Assembly: GCF_000613845.1 (NCBI RefSeq)
Contig: NZ_BAJT01000010.1
Coordinates: 1 to 64,000 of the forward strand
Source: Asaia astilbis JCM 15831
GTDB lineage: Bacteria; Pseudomonadota; Alphaproteobacteria; Acetobacterales; Acetobacteraceae
Reading direction: 5' to 3'
DNA length: 64,000 bases
Numbering within the stretch: the first letter of the stretch is position 1; the number at the start of each line of letters is the position of its first letter. The position numbers and the translations under genes are program-made. The notes beneath the pieces are model-generated. The model had not been told where the DNA came from and made no database searches. It worked only from the letters and a program-made list of their open reading frames with translations. This document shows positions 27,635-35,578 of the stretch, one piece after another.

Positions 27635-30600
27635 CTACTTGGCCAGCTGGCGCATGACGCCCGGTAATAGCATGGCGAACGGATTGACCGAGAGCGCCGG
27701 ATCGCTGGCCGATCCCTGCACCGTGAAGGTGGCGGCCAGAACGCCCCCTCCTTCTTCAGGTGAGAACAGCTTGCCGACATTCGGCAGACGCCCGGGCGCT
27801 GCATTGAGCCCGAAAAGGGGCACCACAGTGCCTTGCAGATCGAGGCTTCCCTGATCGAGACCGATACGGCCCTCGAGAGTGGCCCCAAGCGCCGTATTGT
27901 TCAGCTCTCCCTCATGGATCGTCATCACGTCATTGGCGATCTTCACCGGGAGGCGCAGCTTCTGCACCTTGAACCGTTCGCTGCTGGCCTGCGACCAGTT
28001 GAAAATGGATAGACGCGCCGCCGCAGTCAGTGCCGAGGGGGGCTGCCTGAAGGCAAAGGGCGAGACCGTCACGAGCCCCTTGAAAGGCGGGAGGCTCCCC
28101 GTTCCGCCATCGCCCACATAGCCGCTGACCCGCGCGCGTCCGCCTTCGAGACGCGCCGTCATCCCGGTCTGGGTCAGCAAGGTGCCCAGATTATCGACGT
28201 CGAGTTGGAAGACCCGTCCATCCGGCTGTGGGATAAGAGCTGCCTGTACGACGACCGGAGATCTGGTCGAAAAAGACGCCGCATCGAGACGATGATTACG
28301 GTGCTCGAGATGCGCGACGGCTCCTCCGAAAAAGCCTTTCTGACTGTAGAACAAGCGATCCGTCGCGATGTCGACCGTCCAGCGCATGTCGGGTCCCGAC
28401 GCAGTTTTGTCGTCTGACTGGGCTGGTTTGCCTGATTTTTTGCCCTTCGTGGCGTCATCACTTTTCAGAAGCGGCGCAATATCGAGATCGCGAGCGTGCA
28501 CAGTGACAGTCACCGGCCCGCCTTTGGTATCCGGCAGATCGATTACGGCATCACCATTGGATCGACCGACAACAAAATTGTTCAGAACCAGACTATCGAC
28601 CTGCCCCTGAGTGATCCTTCCCTTGCCTTCGACATGCAGACCCGGGCCCTCCGCCCTCACCTGATCGATCGCTGTGATGCTTCCCTTATCGAGACCGATG
28701 CGGGTCGATGCGGTGGCCCCAACTCCCTGAGCCTTGCGCCAGACCGGGATCGTGATCGCTGCATCGGCCAGGTCGAGCGATAACGCGACTTCGGCTTGCC
28801 CGTCGAAACGCGCCTTGTAATCGGCGACCAACTGGGCCGTGCCCCGGAAAATACTCTGTTTGCCCAGTTGGGAGCGTGCGAGCGCTGCCTCGTCCACAAC
28901 AGCGACCGCGTGGACCTGCTCGCGCAGCCCCCCTTCTCGGCTTTCAAAATTTTCCTGAAGCGTTGCCGTCGTTGGCACACCGTCGAGCAGGCCGCTGCCG
29001 GAGAGTTTCAGCCCGTCTTCGGTCGCAGTCAGGTTCCCCTCAGCCTTGGAGAGATCCCGTCCGAGCACCACGTTACCCAGAGAGACATTGCTGAAATGGG
29101 CTTGCGTCAGAACATGAATCTGATCGTTCTCGATCCGCGCGCTCAACGGAAGACTGAGCTCTCCTTTCACGGTGACCGGGCCCGATGGATGGGTGAACGG
29201 CAGAGGATGCCGCGACAAGAGATGAAGCCGTGGGTGAGCCAGCAACCCCAGATGGGCAGCGAGATCCCCCGACAGATCGAGATGAATCGTCCCGATCTGA
29301 TCGTGCTCGAAAAGATCGGCGATGAGCATGTCGCCGCCGCGTAACGCCAGCACCGGGGCGTCTTCTTCCTCACTGCTCGGCTGGGTGCCGCCAAGGAAAG
29401 CGATTTTGAGAATATCCGGACCTGCAAAACTGAAATGAGCCGAGACCTGCCGGGCGGGCGGCACAGGCCGCAGCCAATGCACTGTTGCTCCCTGCACGTC
29501 GAGCGACGCGTCCGTCTGGATCGGGCGAATCTCTTCCCAGCCGGCCTCACTCTGGAGACGCGCATCCAGTCTCAGCCCGGTCCCGATGCCGTCGGTCATG
29601 TTGCGCGTCACCCAGCGGCGCGCGCCTTTCATGAGGCGTTTTGGCCAGATGGACGACAGATGCGGCACGTCCAGCGTTGTCCCTGTTGCCGAGACGTGAG
29701 AGCGGATTCGCTTCGCATGAAGCAGAGAGTCGACGCTCAGATCTCCCTCGGCAGCGAACCGCGTCGTGTGACCAAGATCGTCGATCAATGTGATGAAAGC
29801 CTGAGCATTATCGATGCTGACTTCCATCCCGTCAGCAGCTCGCTTGCCGTTGCGGTTGAGGGAGGCGGCAAGCCTCGCCTGCGCAACCTGCAAAGGCTGG
29901 TCGTCTTTCTGATCGATAGAGCCTTTGCCCAAGTCAACCGAGATCGTCCCTTCCGAAACGGGCAGGGACTTGAGCGACGCACTCAGCGTTTTCGGGATCT
30001 GGAACTGCGCCTCCAGTGACACAGGCAAATGCCAGGCCTGAGCGTGCGGCAGCAGGCCTCCGAAGAGGCTAGGCGTTATGGGCCCAAACACAACATGCCA
30101 GGCGAAAGCTTCTGACATGTCACGCCCTGTCGCCTGAAAAGGGGCCTGAGGCCCGGTCGCCGGACCGAGAGCGCCGCTCAAACTTCCTGCCCATGCTGTC
30201 ATGTCAGACGGAAGCGAGCGCTGCAAAGCAGCCTTTTCCAAAGTCAGGGTCAGGTCGCCATCGCCCTGTTTTCGGCCCGGAACGGCATCGCGCAACAGAA
30301 GTTTTGCCTGCTGGATATCGATCCGCTGCAAGGCCTCCAATACGAAGTTCTGGTCATGCGAGGGGCGATGAACGGCGTCGGGCCAATCGAGATCGATCTG
30401 TCCGTGGCGATCTCTTTTCAGGATGATTTCAGCCTGATCGACCGAGATCCTTGTCGGCTCAATAACACCACGCAGAACCGGTGCCATTTTGACGTCGATC
30501 TGCGCTTTTCGAACCGAAGCAGTCGCAGTTCCGTCTGAACGCAAGATACGCAGATTGCGCGCTTCAGCGATAAGGAGAGGATGAAGGTGCCTAAGGCCAG

Positions 30601-30850
30601 GCTGCCAGCTCAGATAGACGCGATCCCAGGCCAGTCGACCGGCTGGGTGGTCAGGCTGAGACCCGGCCTGAATGGCGACCGGCGCGAAATGATCCGCGAT
30701 CCTTGTGACGTCGAGCGGCCCTGTCGAGAGACGCCATAGCAGGGCGGCTGCGGATACGAGAACAGCCGCGACAGGCAGCCCGATGATGAGCGCCCCGAGA
30801 CGGAACGCCCGCCAGGACGCACGATGAAGAAAATCGTGCGACACGCTCAA
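27635..30850 (-). CDS. YhdP-like AsmA/DUF3971 family envelope protein
   Basis: This 1071-residue inner-membrane-anchored periplasmic protein resembles YhdP. One N-terminal helix (LGALIIGLPVAAVLVSAAALLW) precedes a very long beta-rich body with DUF3971-like and AsmA-like parts, ending in DQGSLDLQGTVVPLFGLNAAPGRLPNVGKLF. This C-terminal pattern is shared by YhdP/TamB-type bridge proteins, which in E. coli help move phospholipid to the outer membrane. The start is TTG at 30850 with AGAGG upstream; GTG at 30844 is an alternative. It is 11 bases after bcp. The frame is uninterrupted despite its length. Confidence 0.82.
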   Translation of the reverse strand: MSVSHDFLHRASWRAFRLGALIIGLPVAAVLVSAAALLWRLSTGPLDVTRIADHFAPVAIQAGSQPDHPAGRLAWDRVYLSWQPGLRHLHPLLIAEARNLRILRSDGTATASVRKAQIDVKMAPVLRGVIEPTRISVDQAEIILKRDRHGQIDLDWPDAVHRPSHDQNFVLEALQRIDIQQAKLLLRDAVPGRKQGDGDLTLTLEKAALQRSLPSDMTAWAGSLSGALGPATGPQAPFQATGRDMSEAFAWHVVFGPITPSLFGGLLPHAQAWHLPVSLEAQFQIPKTLSASLKSLPVSEGTISVDLGKGSIDQKDDQPLQVAQARLAASLNRNGKRAADGMEVSIDNAQAFITLIDDLGHTTRFAAEGDLSVDSLLHAKRIRSHVSATGTTLDVPHLSSIWPKRLMKGARRWVTRNMTDGIGTGLRLDARLQSEAGWEEIRPIQTDASLDVQGATVHWLRPVPPARQVSAHFSFAGPDILKIAFLGGTQPSSEEEDAPVLALRGGDMLIADLFEHDQIGTIHLDLSGDLAAHLGLLAHPRLHLLSRHPLPFTHPSGPVTVKGELSLPLSARIENDQIHVLTQAHFSNVSLGNVVLGRDLSKAEGNLTATEDGLKLSGSGLLDGVPTTATLQENFESREGGLREQVHAVAVVDEAALARSQLGKQSIFRGTAQLVADYKARFDGQAEVALSLDLADAAITIPVWRKAQGVGATASTRIGLDKGSITAIDQVRAEGPGLHVEGKGRITQGQVDSLVLNNFVVGRSNGDAVIDLPDTKGGPVTVTVHARDLDIAPLLKSDDATKGKKSGKPAQSDDKTASGPDMRWTVDIATDRLFYSQKGFFGGAVAHLEHRNHRLDAASFSTRSPVVVQAALIPQPDGRVFQLDVDNLGTLLTQTGMTARLEGGRARVSGYVGDGGTGSLPPFKGLVTVSPFAFRQPPSALTAAARLSIFNWSQASSERFKVQKLRLPVKIANDVMTIHEGELNNTALGATLEGRIGLDQGSLDLQGTVVPLFGLNAAPGRLPNVGKLFSPEEGGGVLAATFTVQGSASDPALSVNPFAMLLPGVMRQLAK

Positions 30851-30861
30851 TTTTAAAGCCT

Positions 30862-31322
30862 CTAGAGTTCCGACGCAGCTTCAGTAACGAGCGCAACATG
30901 ATCGGCGGGTTTCACCTTGCGCCAGATCGCGCGGATGACCCCATCAGCATCGACAAGAAACGAGCTTCGCTCCATGCCGAAATAGGTTTTGCCGTAATTC
31001 GTCTTTTCAACCCATGTGCCATAGTGATCGGCAAGCTCATGCTGCTCGTCGCTCGCAAGCGCAAAGTCGAGGCCGTATTTTTTGGCAAACCGGTCGAGCT
31101 TGTCGACCGGGTCCGGGCTGACGCCAATGACCTTGAGCCGAGCGTCCCCAGGGTCTGCTTCTGATCGCGCAGATCGCAGGCCTGGGTCGTGCAGCCCGGC
31201 GTGTCAGCCTTCGGATAGAAATAGACAAGGTAAGGCTGGCCCTTGAGGGCCTCGCTCTCGATGAGCTGGCCACCGCTTGTCGGAAGAGAGAAAGCGGGGG
31301 CCTTGTCGCCAATAGCTACCAT
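30862..31322 (-). CDS. bcp: Bcp/PrxQ thioredoxin-dependent thiol peroxidase (frame broken once)
   Basis: This is an atypical 2-Cys or 1-Cys peroxiredoxin reducing hydroperoxides in the cytoplasm. The N-terminal frame has GDKAPAFSLPTSGG and the active site YFYPKADTPGCTTQACDLRD with the peroxidatic cysteine. It breaks near 31147 at a C-run (one base missing). The second frame reads ARLKVIGVSPDPVDKLDRFAKKYGLDFALASDE, then HYGTWVEKTNYGKTYFGMERSSFLVDADG and ends at 30862. Corrected length is about 153 residues, the usual size. The cysteine five residues after the first (CTTQAC) is the likely resolving residue of the PrxQ type. It heads the run leading to the YhdP-like gene. Confidence 0.9.
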
Positions 31323-31343
31323 GATGAAAGCGAGACCTTCTGC

Positions 31344-31703
31344 TCAATATGCGGGATAAGCCGGATATGAGGGATAGACTGCAACTGGCGGCGGGTAAAC
31401 TACCCGCGGCGGGGGAGCATAATAGACCGGCGGCGGCGGCGGGGGTGGTGCATAGTAGACCGGCGGTGGCGGAGGCGCAGCATAAGGACGCGCAATCGCA
31501 CCGATCACGGCACCACCGACGAGACCACCGACCAGCCCGCCGACAAACGCGTTGCCACGTCCACCGCCACGATGCCAGCCGCGGTCACCGTGCCAGCCTG
31601 GACCACCGCCCCAGCCGTAAGGATGAGCCTGAGCCAAGGGAGCGCCCCCCAGAAGACCTGCAAGAGGCAGAGCCGCGAGGCCAATTTTCAGGAAATGACG
31701 CAT
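31344..31703 (-). CDS. Secreted Gly/Pro/Tyr-rich glycine-zipper protein
   Basis: The 119-residue protein has a signal peptide (MRHFLKIGLAALPLAGLLGG ending AQA) and a Gly/His/Trp-rich segment (HPYGWGGGPGWHGDRGWHRGGG). A glycine-zipper hydrophobic stretch (FVGGLVGGLVGGAVIGAIA) is followed by a Pro/Tyr repeat tail (YAPPPPPPPVYYAPPP, YPSYPAYPAY). Such proteins are probably outer-membrane or surface associated; the function is unknown. The ATG at 31703 has AGGAGG eight bases upstream. It lies 21 bases upstream of bcp on the same strand. Confidence 0.78.
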   Translation of the reverse strand: MRHFLKIGLAALPLAGLLGGAPLAQAHPYGWGGGPGWHGDRGWHRGGGRGNAFVGGLVGGLVGGAVIGAIARPYAAPPPPPVYYAPPPPPPPVYYAPPPRVVYPPPVAVYPSYPAYPAY

Positions 31704-31880
31704 AAGAAAACCTCCTAGACGGGTGGGGCCAAACACTGCTGCCCCTCCGTTATGAACGTTATACCCCCGATATGGTGTCGATTTTGGGACGGAACAGGAC
31801 GAAAACCGGGCATAAATGTAACAAAGTGGGGCAGAACGCGCCCGGCCTCGGTCCCTGACCTTTTTCCGGAATCGGAAAGA

Positions 31881-32459
31881 TCAATGGGCGAGCTTCATCG
31901 CTGCGATCTCATGGAAACCCGCAGGTTCCTTGAAAACTTCTGGCCCCTGAGGGGTCTCCGAATAGGCGATTGCCTTGATCACCGGGATCGCGCCACGGCT
32001 TGCCGAGAGCAGCACACCGGCATCGCTATAACAGAAATCCCCTGTCTGACCGTCCGTATCGACTGTCGTCCAGTGGGTGCAAGGTTGGTTGGCGACCCGA
32101 TCCTGAGCCCCCTTGACCCATTGCCCGACCGCGCGCTGCCCGGGAGGCGCAAATTGGGCATCCGGCGCCCCCGAGACCGTGAAGGTCTTTGCATGCACAT
32201 CGACCACGGACAGACGATGGGCGCGATAATCGGTCAGCATGATCAGCCCGGTCGTCTCCATATCCAGCCGCTGCTGCCAATGTGCCGCATTCCACCGCAT
32301 CCGCTGACGATAGATCTGCCCATCGGAACCAGAGGCGTCATAGGTGACATCCACATCCAGCTGTGGCGTGACATAAGGCGTCGTCACCTCATCCGGCGCG
32401 GCCACCGCTGGAGACGCCGCACCGAAAATCAGACCCAGCAAGGGGAGAAGCTTTTTCAT
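31881..32459 (-). CDS. Secreted protein, paralogue of the upstream gene, unknown
   Basis: This is a 192-residue exported protein with signal peptide MKKLLPLLGLIFGAASPAVA. The mature part is beta-rich (TPQLDVDVTYDASGSDGQIYRQRMRW; LIMLTDYRAHRLSVVDVHAKTFTV) and has a Cys pair (CTHWTTVDTDGQTGDFCYSDAGVLLSA). It aligns by eye with the adjacent upstream gene product, which has the same CxxW(T)...C(V/Y)xxDGVxLS pattern, so the two look like a tandem duplication of a DUF4412-like lipid-binding or heme-binding-like periplasmic protein. It overlaps that gene by one base (TAATG). Confidence 0.78.
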   Translation of the reverse strand: MKKLLPLLGLIFGAASPAVAAPDEVTTPYVTPQLDVDVTYDASGSDGQIYRQRMRWNAAHWQQRLDMETTGLIMLTDYRAHRLSVVDVHAKTFTVSGAPDAQFAPPGQRAVGQWVKGAQDRVANQPCTHWTTVDTDGQTGDFCYSDAGVLLSASRGAIPVIKAIAYSETPQGPEVFKEPAGFHEIAAMKLAH

Positions 32460-33091
32460 TACGGTCTCGCGGAGCTCTGCGGACCAGCGCCATGCGGAAT
32501 CGGCATCTGGGCCGTGATCATCTGATAATCGGCTGGCGGCACGAACAGGGAATCCGCAAGCGGTCCATAGGTTACGCTTTGCGCTTCGAGCTTGCCGCGC
32601 AGACCGTCGGCATCGACGCCCTCTTCACTCAGGATCACACCATCCTCGGTCACGCAGGCATTTGCCTTGCCGTGAGTCGTGGTGATTGTCCACTTGTTGC
32701 AGGCCAGACCCGCCACACGACCCGCGCCGTCCGGCTCATATTTCATGGACATATCGAGCATGAATGGATTGCGCAGCCCGTGCTTAGGGGAGAAGCCCGT
32801 ATAGACCTTCTGCTTGTGCATGATGAGCGTCACGCGCTGGGCGGGACGATCGAGAATGGTCGAGCCCGCATGATCAGGCGAGTCGATACGGAGCTTGTCG
32901 CCCTCGGCCTTGAACTGAACGACCGCCTGAGTCGGCTGAGGCAGTTTCTCTGGCTGCACGGAATAGACAACCGTCACGTCGCGCGCAGGCGCCAGACGAG
33001 GATGCTGCTGGGCCAGGGCCGTGCCCACACTGCCTGTCGCTGCGACAGCCAGAGCCAATGCGGCGGCGCCTTTTATCTGGAACATGGACAT
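32459..33091 (-). CDS. Secreted protein, DUF4412-like, unknown
   Basis: This is a 210-residue exported protein with signal peptide MSMFQIKGAAALALAVAATG and Ala-rich cleavage region. The body carries a repeated-strand pattern (DVTVVYSVQPEKLPQPTQAVVQFKAEGDKLRI; QRVTLIMHKQKVYTGF) and two cysteines in CNKWTITTTHGKANACVTEDGVILS. It resembles the downstream neighbour along its length. The stop overlaps that gene's start. It follows aat by 20 bases, so the three may be one transcript. No enzymatic motif is visible. Confidence 0.78.
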   Translation of the reverse strand: MSMFQIKGAAALALAVAATGSVGTALAQQHPRLAPARDVTVVYSVQPEKLPQPTQAVVQFKAEGDKLRIDSPDHAGSTILDRPAQRVTLIMHKQKVYTGFSPKHGLRNPFMLDMSMKYEPDGAGRVAGLACNKWTITTTHGKANACVTEDGVILSEEGVDADGLRGKLEAQSVTYGPLADSLFVPPADYQMITAQMPIPHGAGPQSSARP

Positions 33092-33111
33092 TTACTTCCC
33101 TCCATGACGCC

Positions 33112-33780
33112 TCAGGCGGCGTCGATACCGTCACGAAGACGGATGATCTCCTGCTGGAGCCTACTCAACGTGACATCTGCATCCCACGATGCCTCAATTC
33201 CAACGGCCCGGTCCAGCGACACGCGGTAATCCTGATCTGGCACAGTCAGGCAGCCGAATGTTTCCAGATGAGGTGTTGGAAACTGGGTGTCGAGCAGGAC
33301 AAATCCCGCCAGACGCAGCGCAGCGATGAGATGGATGAGCGCCGTCTTGGACGCATCCGAACGATGCGAAAACATGCTCTCACCAAAAAAAGCGCCCCCT
33401 AGGCTGACCCCGTAAAGCCCCCCGACAAGCACGCCTTCCTGCCAGACCTCCACCGAGTGGGCATGGCCCAGCCGATGCAGCTCTCCGTAACTCGCCTGTA
33501 TATGTCCGCTGATCCAGGTATCTTCCCGTCCCGGCGTTTCTGCACAGGCGCCGACCACCGCATCGAAACAGCGATCGCTGGTCACCTCGAAACACCCCTG
33601 CAAGATAGAACGCGCCAGACGCCGGGAAAGATGGAAGCGCGAGTCGAGAGGCAACACGCCGCGCATCTGAGGCCTGTGCCAGGAGATCTCCGTAGCCGTC
33701 CGGTCATCGGACATGGGGAAAATCCCCTGCCGATAAGCTGAGAGCAGAAGCTCAGGCGGCAGCAGATCAGACACGGGCAT
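33112..33780 (-). CDS. aat: Aat, leucyl/phenylalanyl-tRNA-protein transferase
   Basis: Aat transfers Leu or Phe from tRNA to proteins bearing N-terminal Arg or Lys, marking them for the ClpS/ClpAP N-end rule pathway. The 222-residue protein shows the family pattern PPELLLSAYRQGIFPMSDD, WHRPQMRGVLPLD, the central DTWISGHIQASYGELHRLGHAHSVEVW, the GGLYGVSLGGAFFGESMFSHRSDASKTALIHL core and the end LLDTQFPTPHLETFGC. The length is normal and the frame intact. It is followed by the two secreted paralogues. Confidence 0.95.
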   Translation of the reverse strand: MPVSDLLPPELLLSAYRQGIFPMSDDRTATEISWHRPQMRGVLPLDSRFHLSRRLARSILQGCFEVTSDRCFDAVVGACAETPGREDTWISGHIQASYGELHRLGHAHSVEVWQEGVLVGGLYGVSLGGAFFGESMFSHRSDASKTALIHLIAALRLAGFVLLDTQFPTPHLETFGCLTVPDQDYRVSLDRAVGIEASWDADVTLSRLQQEIIRLRDGIDAA

Positions 33781-33880
33781 CTCTCTGGGAAGATCCCTGC
33801 TGTAGAGAAGCTTTCTCGTGGTCGCGAGGAAGCAGATCGTGATAGGCGATCAGATCCCTGCCCCGATCCGGAGTATCAAG

Positions 33881-34045
33881 ATGCCTCTGACCTTCATCTA
33901 CCTGATCGGCATTGCGATCTGTGCTGTGCTGGCCTTTATCGCCCCGCATTACCGAAACCTCGCCTTCGTCATGACCGCAATTTTCTCGATCCAGATCATC
34001 GCAGTCGGACTGCTCGAGGCCTACCGCGAGTCCAGACTCCGCTAA
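33881..34045 (+). CDS. Small two-span membrane protein, unknown
   Basis: This is a 54-residue protein with two hydrophobic helices (LTFIYLIGIAICAVLAFIA and NLAFVMTAIFSIQIIAVGLL) separated by a short basic loop and ending YRESRLR. The ATG at 33881 has GGAG seven bases upstream. It lies convergent to the EcsC-like gene (7-base gap) and divergent from aat. The hydrophobic pattern and start site support a real gene. The function is unknown. Confidence 0.6.
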   Translation: MPLTFIYLIGIAICAVLAFIAPHYRNLAFVMTAIFSIQIIAVGLLEAYRESRLR

Positions 34046-34052
34046 AACCGGC

Positions 34053-34889
34053 TTAAGACGTCTCGTCGGCGGGGGCGTTCTGACGCATGTGCTGGGCCGC
34101 ATCGCGCACGATCGGGCCGTGCTGACGCTCGAGACGCCGGATGGTGAAATGCGCTCTGGCCAGAGCCCGGTAATGCGACAGGAACGCTGCGTTCAGCGAG
34201 GCGCCGCAGAGGGCACCGGCCACAGGCACCATCTGCATGGCGAACTTACGCGACAGACCGATGCCGTAATGCGATGCCACTTCGGCGATGAGCAATACGA
34301 TCGGCTTGCCGCGCATCAGGGCACGAGCAGAGAAAAAGCCCAGCTCGCTCTCTTCGCCCGCCTGACCAGACATGAAGCCTTTAAGCGCAAACACTTCCAG
34401 ACAGGCACGGCGCGTCTCTTCATCGGTCAGATCTTCACCCTCCTCGCGCGCAATGCGGGCGATCTCGCGCATGATCGTCAGAGTGGTGAAACCGATATCG
34501 GGCATCAGCCCCACAACACCGCCAAATCCGCCCAAGGCACCGGAGACAGCGACAGCAGCCTGAGCAGCCGGGTCACGCCATTTCGCCGGTCTGGTGTCCG
34601 CACCCGGCCCCATGCCCAGAATGGCAATATCGAAAGCGCGCGTAATCGACGCCTCGGCCAGTCCCTGCAATTTGCTCTGGATACCGGGCGCCATACCAAG
34701 ACCCTGCATACCCAGCTTGGTCGCCTGTCCAACTGCTCCGCCCATCAGATCGGCCAGTCGCACAAGAACGCCACGCCCCTGCTCGACCTTGGAGAGTGCG
34801 GACTGAAGCTGTGCCAGAGACTCGCTGTCGAGGGTCATTGGTGCGATCTGTCCCAGGCCGGGAATCGTCGATCCGTTCGTTGAAGCCAT
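34053..34889 (-). CDS. EcsC-family protein
   Basis: The 278-residue protein matches the EcsC family, named after a protein of the Bacillus ecs transporter locus. The central region has DIAILGMGPGADTRPAKWRDP, ALGGFGGVVGLMPDIGFTTLTIMREIARIAREEGEDLTDEETRRACLEVFALKGF and KFAMQMVPVAGALCGASLNAAFLSHYRALARAHFTIRRLER. Gly-rich hydrophobic helices suggest membrane association. The molecular role is undefined even for characterised members. It is divergently placed to the secreted-protein gene at 35091. Confidence 0.82.
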   Translation of the reverse strand: MASTNGSTIPGLGQIAPMTLDSESLAQLQSALSKVEQGRGVLVRLADLMGGAVGQATKLGMQGLGMAPGIQSKLQGLAEASITRAFDIAILGMGPGADTRPAKWRDPAAQAAVAVSGALGGFGGVVGLMPDIGFTTLTIMREIARIAREEGEDLTDEETRRACLEVFALKGFMSGQAGEESELGFFSARALMRGKPIVLLIAEVASHYGIGLSRKFAMQMVPVAGALCGASLNAAFLSHYRALARAHFTIRRLERQHGPIVRDAAQHMRQNAPADETS

Positions 34890-35090
34890 GGATGGTGGTC
34901 TCCCTGATCTGGAGGCGCCCGCTAAACGGTGCCTGTGACGGGTGTCTTGTTATCGGACGCAACGCCCGACCCTGCCTGCAGTCACCAATTATTGTGGAGG
35001 CAGGGGTTTTTTTCTAACCTACACCGAAGCGACAAAACGAAACAGTCGCCCCCCTGTTAGAACCACAGGTATCGCAACAGGAGCCTCCCC

Positions 35091-35573
35091 ATGTCCCGGT
35101 CTCTTTCCCTGACGTCCTCCGGTCTCGCCCTTGCCGCCATCGCCGCATGCCTGCCGCTCACATTCGGCATTGCCTCGGCCGATCCGGCCTCTGACATCCA
35201 TCACATGGATCACGAGCTCACCCCGGTCGAGAAGGTTGCGCTCCCCGATGGCGGCGCGCCGCCCCCGCCGCACGGTTATGTCGTGACCGACGATTTCGAT
35301 ACATCGATCCGGAGCTATTCCTACAATGTCCGCTCGCACCCAACCCTGGGCGTTCCGGGCGGAGAAGCGCATCAAAGCACCCAGATCCCGAATAATGCGC
35401 CGTCGCATTTCTCGTTTCTCGGCTGGCCGGTGAAATTCAACGCGCCAGTCCGCGCGCCTTATGAGAACTCCGCCTATCACAACTACGCGGGCTCGTCGGG
35501 TAACGGCCAGACCGACGTGGTGGCGCAGTCCGATGCGGCAGGAACGGCACTCTGGACCAACAACCAAAGGTAA
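35091..35573 (+). CDS. Secreted protein of unknown function upstream of aldehyde dehydrogenase
   Basis: This is a 160-residue exported protein with signal peptide MSRSLSLTSSGLALAAIAAC and likely cleavage after ASA. The mature part is unusual: DIHHMDHELTPVEKVALPDGG, a Pro-rich PPPPHGYVVTDDFDT, aromatic SIRSYSYNVRSHPTLGVPG, then FSFLGWPVKFNAPVRAPYENSAYHNY and a Gly/Ser/Asn-rich end. I do not recognise the family. It ends five bases before the aldehyde dehydrogenase start, so the two are almost certainly co-transcribed, although the pairing has no obvious meaning. Confidence 0.72.
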   Translation: MSRSLSLTSSGLALAAIAACLPLTFGIASADPASDIHHMDHELTPVEKVALPDGGAPPPPHGYVVTDDFDTSIRSYSYNVRSHPTLGVPGGEAHQSTQIPNNAPSHFSFLGWPVKFNAPVRAPYENSAYHNYAGSSGNGQTDVVAQSDAAGTALWTNNQR

Positions 35574-35578
35574 AACAC

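Noticed and set aside
26695-27657. A 320-codon plus-strand frame opposite rarA
   Set aside because: The opposite strand carries complete RarA motifs; this is a shadow.
31752-32525. A 257-codon plus-strand frame opposite the secreted paralogue
   Set aside because: The minus strand encodes a clear signal-peptide protein here; this frame is a shadow.
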